Source: Nymphaea colorata
Lineage: Eukaryota > Streptophyta > Magnoliopsida > Nymphaeales > Nymphaeaceae
Direction: 5' to 3'
DNA: 63,982 nt
Assembly: GCF_008831285.2 (NCBI RefSeq)
Contig: NW_022204935.1
Location: forward strand, 1-63,982
The notes beneath the pieces are model-generated. The model made no database searches, was not told the DNA's origin, and worked only from the letters and a program-made list of their open reading frames with translations. The position numbers and the translations under genes were made by a program. Within the stretch, counting starts at the first letter, position 1, and the number at the start of each line of letters is the position of its first letter. Of this stretch, positions 58,617 to 63,982 are shown in pieces.

Positions 58617-58820
58617 TCCACATTGGTGAGGGAAATGAAAATTGAAAATCATTTTTATAAGTATTGTAAACAAGACTTATCAGCAAGAATATCTCCGCTA
58701 AAACACCATGTAGCTAGGATGCATGAGAATGTGGCTCTGTCCACTAGTAAAGGACCACAAGCATTTGCCCGAAGACAATGTATGGACATGATTAATGGTC
58801 TCAAAGCAAAAAAGTTGGGC
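58617..58820 (+). pseudogene. hAT transposase BED zinc-finger relic
   Basis: A 66-codon frame reading YKYCKQDLSARISPLKHH then ARMH, followed by NVALSTSKGP. This matches the BED finger at the N-terminus of plant hAT transposases (CxxC...GGISRLKHHLA...H, then NVxxCxxVP). The first zinc Cys is Tyr and a later Cys is Ser, so the finger is dead. The catalytic and dimerisation domains are not present nearby. Confidence 0.65.
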
Positions 58821-58965
58821 TAGAGTGTGACCCCTAGGAAGTGGAGGATGAGGACAATAAAGATGATATCAACCATTTCACAATTAACTCATACAAAGTT
58901 CATGCAGATCACATTCTTATTTCTATAAAATAATGCTAGAAGTGCAATAAATAAATAGATGATTG

Positions 58966-59070
58966 TATATATATATATATATATATAGGGGGGGAGAGAG
59001 AGAGACTAACTAGGCCTATTTATTCATTTAATTAGCTACAGATGTGCATGTTACACATAAATAAACATAT

Positions 59071-59103
<33 letters not shown>
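58966..59103. repeat. Cluster of (AT)n, (GA)n and (AC)n microsatellites
   Basis: AT tract at 58966-58987, G and GA runs to about 59003, AC tract at about 59071-59090 and a second AT tract to about 59103. Frames across it are artefacts. Confidence 0.85.
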
Positions 59104-59105
<2 letters not shown>

Positions 59106-59147
59106 CACATATATATATCTATGTAGGAAAACGAGTAGCTACCAGAC

Positions 59148-59197
59148 CCTTGTATGCCATTCTGGATCGCTTGGGCCATCGATTTTAAGGAAATTGC
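59148..59197 (-). CDS. Candidate exon 3 of unidentified gene (phase 1 in)
   Basis: 50 bp between TCTTCCAG and GTCTGG on the minus strand. In phase 1, as left by exon 2, it reads NFLKIDGPSDPEWHTR with no stop. The other two phases are less protein-like. Confidence 0.5.
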
Positions 59198-59406
59198 CTG
59201 GAAGAGATTAAATTGAAAAATAAATAAATAAATAAAAATAACAAGTATGTTAATCAAGATCTCTAGCCTTCTTGTTAGGGGTATTTCCCTCTCTTGAAAG
59301 TACAACTTGGTTTCTAATTATTTCAGCTTAATCTCCACCATCCGATCTCCTTAAAATAGACAGCCCGTACGATTCTCATCTAGTCTGGATTATAAGGGTC
59401 TGTCAG

Positions 59407-59410
<4 letters not shown>

Positions 59411-59467
<57 letters not shown>
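59411..59467. repeat. (AT)n microsatellite
   Basis: About 27 AT units, inside the intron between exons 2 and 3 of the minus-strand gene. Confidence 0.95.
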
Positions 59468-59469
<2 letters not shown>

Positions 59470-59863
59470 CTTTTAAAAATCATAATGACATGTAATGACC
59501 AATTTTGCAAAGGAAAAAAATTGTTGAAAGCAAGCAAAAATAAGTTAATGATATTACGACAAGAAATTCCTACAAGTAGGCAGAATCAGCTATAGTTGAG
59601 TGTACAGATTCAACCAAATATCAGATTCAGTAGGGAAAAAAATCCATTTTCGGATACAATTTAGTTAAACCCTAGTAAGCCATTGGATTGTGTCTTCTTC
59701 TCCGGATGTTCTAAATATAAACATCTTATTTTCAACTTGCAGTTATTAACAATGCACCTTATAAGAATAAGATTTTCTAAGAATACAAAGACTACAATTG
59801 GATATTATCTAGGAGCTCAAGGATAAGAAAGCTAGGAAACAAGTAATAAGATACTGCTTCTAC

Positions 59864-60047
59864 CTTCCAACAAAGTAACATCAATAAGAACAGATAATGC
59901 CCTTTGCAAGTATACATCTGCAATTTTGTTATCATCATAACCATCTTGTGTTCCTTCTATTTCTGTAATATTATCATAGGAACTTGTTTGCCCCTCCACT
60001 ATTTCAGGTAAATCTTCTGAATCACCACTTTGAAGAATTCGCACAGC
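59864..60047 (-). CDS. Candidate exon 2 of unidentified gene (phase 0 in)
   Basis: 184 bp between GTGCAAG and GTAGAA on the minus strand. It encodes 61 residues: an acidic linker (GDSEDLPEIVEGQ, then DGYDDNKIADVY) followed by LQRALSVLIDVTLLE, a likely amphipathic helix. Phase 0 in, phase 1 out. No family recognised. Confidence 0.5.
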
Positions 60048-60195
60048 CTTGCACCAAGATAAAATTACAAATAAATAACTGATAAAATTATAGAAAAAAA
60101 GGACCATAACTAGAAGAACATTAAGAGATTCACAGTTTTTTTCAGTATAAACCAAAAACTCTGCCCTTCATAAATTACAATCTTCAAGCAAATAC

Positions 60196-60279
60196 ACTTG
60201 GAAGACAGACATGTGTAGATATTCTTGGACAGCGGACCACATCTCCATTGCCATTTTTCAATCTCAATTCTCCATTGAA
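60196..60279 (-). CDS. Candidate exon 1 (first seen) of unidentified gene
   Basis: 84 bp between TTTACAG and GTATTT on the minus strand, 28 codons, phase 0 both sides, including LRLKNGNGDVVRCPRISTHV. The 148-bp intron to exon 2 is normal for a plant. A further possible exon at 60521-60609 (CTTTTTGCAG acceptor, GTAAGG donor, residues NSPAERAAWLSSAYNSS) has two in-frame stops and the wrong phase, so I do not join it. Confidence 0.5.
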
Positions 60280-61031
60280 CTGTAAAATCTGAAATAGCTA
60301 TATGCAGAAAATTCAACTAAGCCCAAACTAAACATTTTGTGAGTAACTATGATATAGAAATAAGATATATCAAGTGACAAGGAAAACTTTCAGTTAAACA
60401 AATAGTCATAAGAAGAAACTCTCAATGAAACAAAGTATACTAAGGCAAAAAAATATATAAAAATGCCTAGAAAAGCTTCAAAAGAAGCATAGAATGACAA
60501 GGGCCAAAGACACCCTTACATAGACATCATTAATGAGCTATTAGGATATCCAACGACTAGAATTATAGGCACTGGAGAGCCAAGCAGCTCTTTCAGCTGG
60601 AGAATTCAGCTGCAAAAAGAGCATAAAAAACTGAAACAAAGCGAAGTCTACAAAACAAAAAGGAAGAGACAAAATAAATAAAAATTACAAAAGAAACCTA
60701 AAAACTGAACAAAAAGCCTGTGCCCAAGAGATATATATATATTTATATATACATATATATTTATAAAATTTAACACGCTCATGCTATTCTCAAAAGAAAA
60801 CATTCTGATCCCTTCACTGTTTGCATGTGACATCATGAAAGAGTGCTACCTTGCAGTCTATTTTGCCACTATATGCATTTGCATACATGTGAATGCTCAC
60901 ACAAATACATACTATTTTCCTATATCCCCTTGTGCCCTCCCAATTCTGTTATTTAAAGTCATTTTTCTGGATCAGCCCAGTAAACCCAATCCAGACCCGA
61001 TTCTAGAACTGAAACCTGGACACTAGCATTA

Positions 61032-61329
61032 CTCCCCCTTTCGAAAAAAACCTTGTCCTCAAGGTGTGATGAACCAAATCAAATGTTGACAAACAAAAGT
61101 CTTTCCATGTCTGCAGCCAACTAGGGCTATAGCTAATAGTAAAAACATGGCTTGACAATAGCCATGATAGTGTAAGGATACATTTGAAAGTCAGCTTCTC
61201 CTGCTCAAAAACTTCCTCCAAGTTGGCATGAGACAGTATTCCTAACAATGGCAAACCAGCTATTGGGTAATTGGGATATGCGTTCTGTTGCGTGAGCCCT
61301 GTCATGAGAGATCCAAGGAGAAGGGACAA
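61032..61329 (-). pseudogene. Ty3/gypsy 3'-end relic
   Basis: On the minus strand, LEDKVFFERG sits just before a purine tract (GAAAGGGGGAG, 61032-61042). This is the classic tail of plant chromovirus polyproteins (FxxxxLEDKVxxxxG, purine tract, LTR). A stop lies about 9 codons upstream of LEDK, and the preceding sequence to about 61329 is no longer readable as integrase or chromodomain. An LTR would begin at about 61028, reading left (TGCTAGTG), but is not delimited. Confidence 0.55.
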
Positions 61330-61741
61330 GGGAGAGAGAGAGAGAGAGAAAACTGCACTCTGTTTTTATTATTATGCCCTAATCTCATATTAAATGAGAA
61401 TTAGGGTAACACTAACAAATTACATAGAAAGTCCAAGAATAAAACAACTATTAATAAAGAGTCGTTCCTACAACTATTAAATATTCAAAAAACTACCTAA
61501 CATAAATGTCATTCAACATGTTCCTTAGCTTTCTTGTTCCATATTTGAAAAGTTGCAGTTGAGGTCTGCATTTGGATTTGATGCAAAAGTTGCCAGCTCT
61601 AGAAGATGAGGTAACAACTAGTGGGTAGTACTCTGAAGCAGTCGGCCTTGGAACTTCTCAATTATTTAGTCTAGTGAAATGATTTGAGCAACCCTGGTAC
61701 CAATTTATGTCGGTTCCATCTAGTAGCTTCTTCCTCGAAGC

Positions 61742-62337
61742 TATGTCACACGGTACCTGCACGGTACGGGTACGGCCCTGGTGTGGTCAACGCAGCATCA
61801 GGTACGGTCAACGTAGCATCGAGTACGGTCAACGTACCCAAGATCGTTTTTGTCCATTTTCGGACTCGGTCAACTTTGACCGAGTCCAAAGTTGTCCAGT
61901 TTTGAGTTGAAAATTAAAAATCCCCCTCTTTCCTGTTTCCCTTTTCACTCTAAACCTTTCTTGCACATAGTTCCTCACAGCTTTTCATTTAAAGTCTTCC
62001 ATACAATGTTTTGAAAATCCATCCCTTCTCTATAACTTGAATATTCGATAATAGTGTGAGCCATAACCATAGCGTTGTCAATATATCTTAAAAGTGTGAC
62101 CTGTTGCTCCTTCTAATCTTGATGATGCGATGGAGAATTAAGAAAGCTTATATATTTGTATGTTAATTACTTTCATACTGTGTTTTAGATCATGATTTAT
62201 AAATATGTTATTCATTTTGAAATTTTTTGACATATATGTCTGTGTGTGTGTACGGCCGTACCCCCGCACTCAAATTTTTTGAAAATGCTCCGTACCCGTA
62301 CCCGCACCGATACCCGTACCCATACCTATGTGACATA
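61742..62337. mobile_element. Terminal-inverted-repeat element with GGTACGG-rich ends
   Basis: Left end TATGTCACACGGTACC; right end, on the opposite strand, TATGTCACATAGGTATGG. Both are followed by arrays of GGTACGGGTACGG-type words. The 596-bp element contains a GGTCAACGTAGCATC tandem (61780-61835) and a 26-bp perfect hairpin (GGACTCGGTCAA with its complement over a CT loop, 61862-61887). No coding capacity and no convincing target duplication, so the superfamily is open. Confidence 0.5.
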
Positions 62338-62622
62338 CCCTGGAAGGTATCCTTCTGCTGCAAACTTTTTCTTTTCTTGAGATATCTCAAATTTCCTCAG
62401 ACAGTGCATAAAGTTTGTCGTCAAACATATTCAAAAAATACCTCTTTGGTCTCGATTTCTAAGGCAGCTCTCTTTGAGAGCTGACAGCTGCATCCTTCTA
62501 GTCCACCATGCTTAACTGTTGTCGTGCACACTGTGAACCCTCTCTCATTCCATCTCAGGAGTCCCAGTCTGGTTGAAGGCGATAGAACCTGAGCAAGTAT
62601 GAGGAAGGGAAAATAGACATAC

Positions 62623-62904
62623 CTCAGATGGCCAACTTCATCTGCTGCTGGGCTCTTACTTTCACCAATTTTTGGATCATCGGTTGTTATTCTGCTGCCT
62701 ATAGCTAAGTCTCCTAATTCTTGTTCTTTGTATCGAGAATCCTTGTTTGCTCCTTTCATTGGAAGGATGGGCATCGTCAAAGAGTCAACAAGCACTTTCG
62801 TTTCTCCCCATTGCGCATCTCCTTGATTGCTCCATCTGCTACTGCCAATCTCTCCACGACTATGGATTTGGGTGCAGAAAGTTTCTTCTTGTATAGTAGA
62901 CAGC
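62623..62904 (-). CDS. Candidate exon, minus-strand gene near right edge
   Basis: An open stretch ending at an excellent donor (CTGAG/GTATGT). It reads MPILPMKGANKDSRYKEQE, then IGSRITTDDPKIGESKSP and ADEVGHLR. Hydrophilic and protein-like, family unknown. Its acceptor is not resolved: the frame differs from the coiled-coil exon just upstream, so a short intron or an indel must lie near 62850-62905. Confidence 0.4.
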
Positions 62905-62908
62905 GAAC

Positions 62909-62950
62909 CTTATCAAGGAGATTTTCATTTTCTTCTTGTAACATATCAAG
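62909..62950 (-). CDS. Candidate 14-codon exon, coiled-coil-like
   Basis: 42 bp between AATGGCAG and GTTCGC on the minus strand, phase 0 both sides, encoding LDMLQEENENLLDK. The heptad-like pattern matches the opening of the coiled coil in several plant cytoskeletal or trafficking proteins (LDMLQEENENLLDKLR), but the following residues diverge from those, so I name no gene. Confidence 0.4.
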
Positions 62951-63090
62951 CTGCCATTTAAAAAATGACCTTGTTACAACATGGAAAGATATTTAACAGC
63001 AATTAGATTACTTCATGAAGTGAAATGCATGCACAAAGAGTAAACAAGAGAGAGGAGGGGTGTACCGGATGCGCACGTTGGCTCAGATAC

Positions 63091-63153
63091 CGCTCGTCTT
63101 TGATCCTCCCAGTGCTCTTCCGGATCAATGCTATCGAAACGTTGAAGGAGCAT
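63091..63153 (-). CDS. Candidate first coding exon
   Basis: From an ATG at 63153-63151 to a GTATCT donor: 21 codons including FDSIDPEEHWEDQRRA, phase 0, joined by a 140-bp intron to the 62909-62950 exon in the same phase. It lies just downstream (minus strand) of a duplicated leader. The start codon choice is inferred. Confidence 0.4.
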
Positions 63154-63234
63154 GACGATGCTAAGCTTTAGTTATATGAGATAAATATGAGAGAGAGCAA
63201 GAAGAGAGAGAGACTGATGTTTCCATGCTTAGCT

Positions 63235-63630
63235 GATGAACTCCGCCAATCTCGTCGCATTTTGTTCTTTCGTTCTTCTCGATATCAACAAGACCTGACG
63301 CAAAACTTCCACTGCGAGTGGAGGAAAAGCAAAAACAAGAATGCCAAATTTAGCGATTATGAGATGAAAAAAGATATCGGAGAGTCAGAGAGAGGACGCT
63401 CACCAATGGCGACGCTGAGAACGAAAAGGTCTGGTGAACTCCGTCGATCTCTTTCTTTTTGTTCCTCGTTCTCTCCGATATCAGCAAAACCTGATGCAGA
63501 ACTTCCGAGGCCGAGTGGATGAAAAGTACAAACAAGAACGCTAAATTTTAGCGATTATGAGATGAAAAAAGATAATAGAGAGTCAGAGAGAGGACGCTCA
63601 CTAATGATGATGCTGAGAAAGAAAGATCTG
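63235..63630 (-). repeat. Two ~198-bp tandem units in a presumed 5' leader
   Basis: Units 63235-63432 and 63433-63630 share AGCGATTATGAGATGAAAAA and AGTCAGAGAGAGGACGCTCA in the same places. On the minus strand each unit ends in a GTGAGCGTCC splice-donor-like sequence, so a 5' untranslated exon with its donor appears to have been duplicated. A third, shorter partial copy begins at 63631. Confidence 0.7.
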
Positions 63631-63980
63631 GTGCTCCGTCGATCTCTTTCTGATTCGGAACCTTCTATCGGTCAAGAGAGGAGAGAGAGAGAGAGAGGGA
63701 CGTTAACGAACTTCTGTGCTCCATCGATCTCTTTCTGATTTGGAACCTTCTATCGATAGAGAGAGAGAGAGAGAGAGAGCGGGACGTTAATGAACTTCCA
63801 CTTCCCTCCAATACCTCCAACGATCTTGGTTTCCACTTAAGTCGGTGACGTTCGGTTAACAAAATTTTACATTTTCGGACCCACTTTTTCAACATAATCT
63901 CAAATGTGACATCGTGACTACAAGGTATACTGTAAAACAATGACAAAGACGAAAATTTTGAAAAAAAAATTATGTTCTCA
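63631..63980. repeat. Partial repeats with (GA)n tracts
   Basis: ATCTCTTTCTGATT-GGAACC followed by a GA tract and GGGACGTTAA occurs twice (63641-63705 and 63727-63790). The GA tracts at about 63682-63697 and 63757-63779 are CT-rich on the minus strand, as often seen in plant core promoters and leaders. No coding sequence seen to the window end. Confidence 0.6.
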
Positions 63981-63982
63981 TG

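Noticed and set aside
60521-60609. Additional 5' exon of the minus-strand gene
   Set aside because: Splice sites are excellent but the phase does not fit the next exon and two stops lie in frame.
61003-61329. 108-codon minus-strand frame as a host gene
   Set aside because: It overlaps, in another frame, a gypsy polyprotein tail and purine tract, which is the better explanation.

Overview
The window looks like nuclear DNA of a flowering plant (species not determinable by eye). The evidence is several plant-type Ty1/copia elements with initiator-Met-tRNA primer sites, plant chromovirus-type Ty3/gypsy and L1-type LINE relics, a tRNA-derived SINE, long (AT)n/(CT)n/(CA)n microsatellites, and short exons of plant gene families with GT..AG introns. 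No bacterial-style operons, rRNA or CRISPR are present. It is an AT-rich, repeat-dominated region in which most long reading frames belong to transposons or are chance.

Layout. 0.1-6.8 kb: two long direct repeats (gypsy LTR-like) around a non-coding interior, then a gypsy protease relic. 7.07-7.29 kb: two exons of an E2F-type transcription factor fragment. 10.57-10.90 kb: a GC-rich hAT-like miniature element. 11.24-11.38 kb: an exon of an ABCA-type ABC transporter. 11.48-21.48 kb: an old copia element (target duplication TCTTT) whose 3' LTR is split by a young copia element with an intact 1433-residue Gag-Pol (target duplication ATAAC). 21.5-29.9 kb: no recognised gene, several local duplications and large microsatellites. 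29.95-32.6 kb: dead L1-type LINE. 33.3-36.9 kb: broken copia element carrying a 1.6-kb TAA-flanked DNA element. 36.9-38.1 kb: one arm of a ~1.1-kb inverted repeat whose partner is at 51.9-53.0 kb. 43.0-43.3 kb: an ABCG/PDR transporter exon, followed by a second TTA-flanked DNA element. 44.70-49.99 kb: a degenerate copia element on the minus strand (target duplication ATTTG). 50.4-50.6 kb: a SINE with a perfect 18-bp target duplication. 53.5-60.3 kb, minus strand: short exon-like segments. Four of them keep splice sites and reading phase from one to the next, which makes an unidentified multi-exon host gene or pseudogene (one in-frame stop) the best reading. 58.6 kb: a hAT BED zinc-finger relic. 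61.0 kb: a gypsy 3'-end relic. 61.7-62.3 kb: a terminal-inverted-repeat element. 62.6-63.98 kb, minus strand: what looks like the 5' end of another gene, with a coiled-coil-like exon and a tandemly duplicated leader.

How it fits together. Host sequence survives only as scattered exons separated by insertions. The insertion order can be read directly: outer copia, then inner copia into its 3' LTR; broken copia, then a DNA element into its GAG-pre-integrase region. The inner copia is the only element that looks capable of transposing today. I found no convincing novel molecular system. The items most worth following up are the intact young copia, U3 hairpins that recur in two LTR families, a 39-bp near-perfect palindrome in a DNA element, the inverted repeat pair, and the minus-strand host gene.
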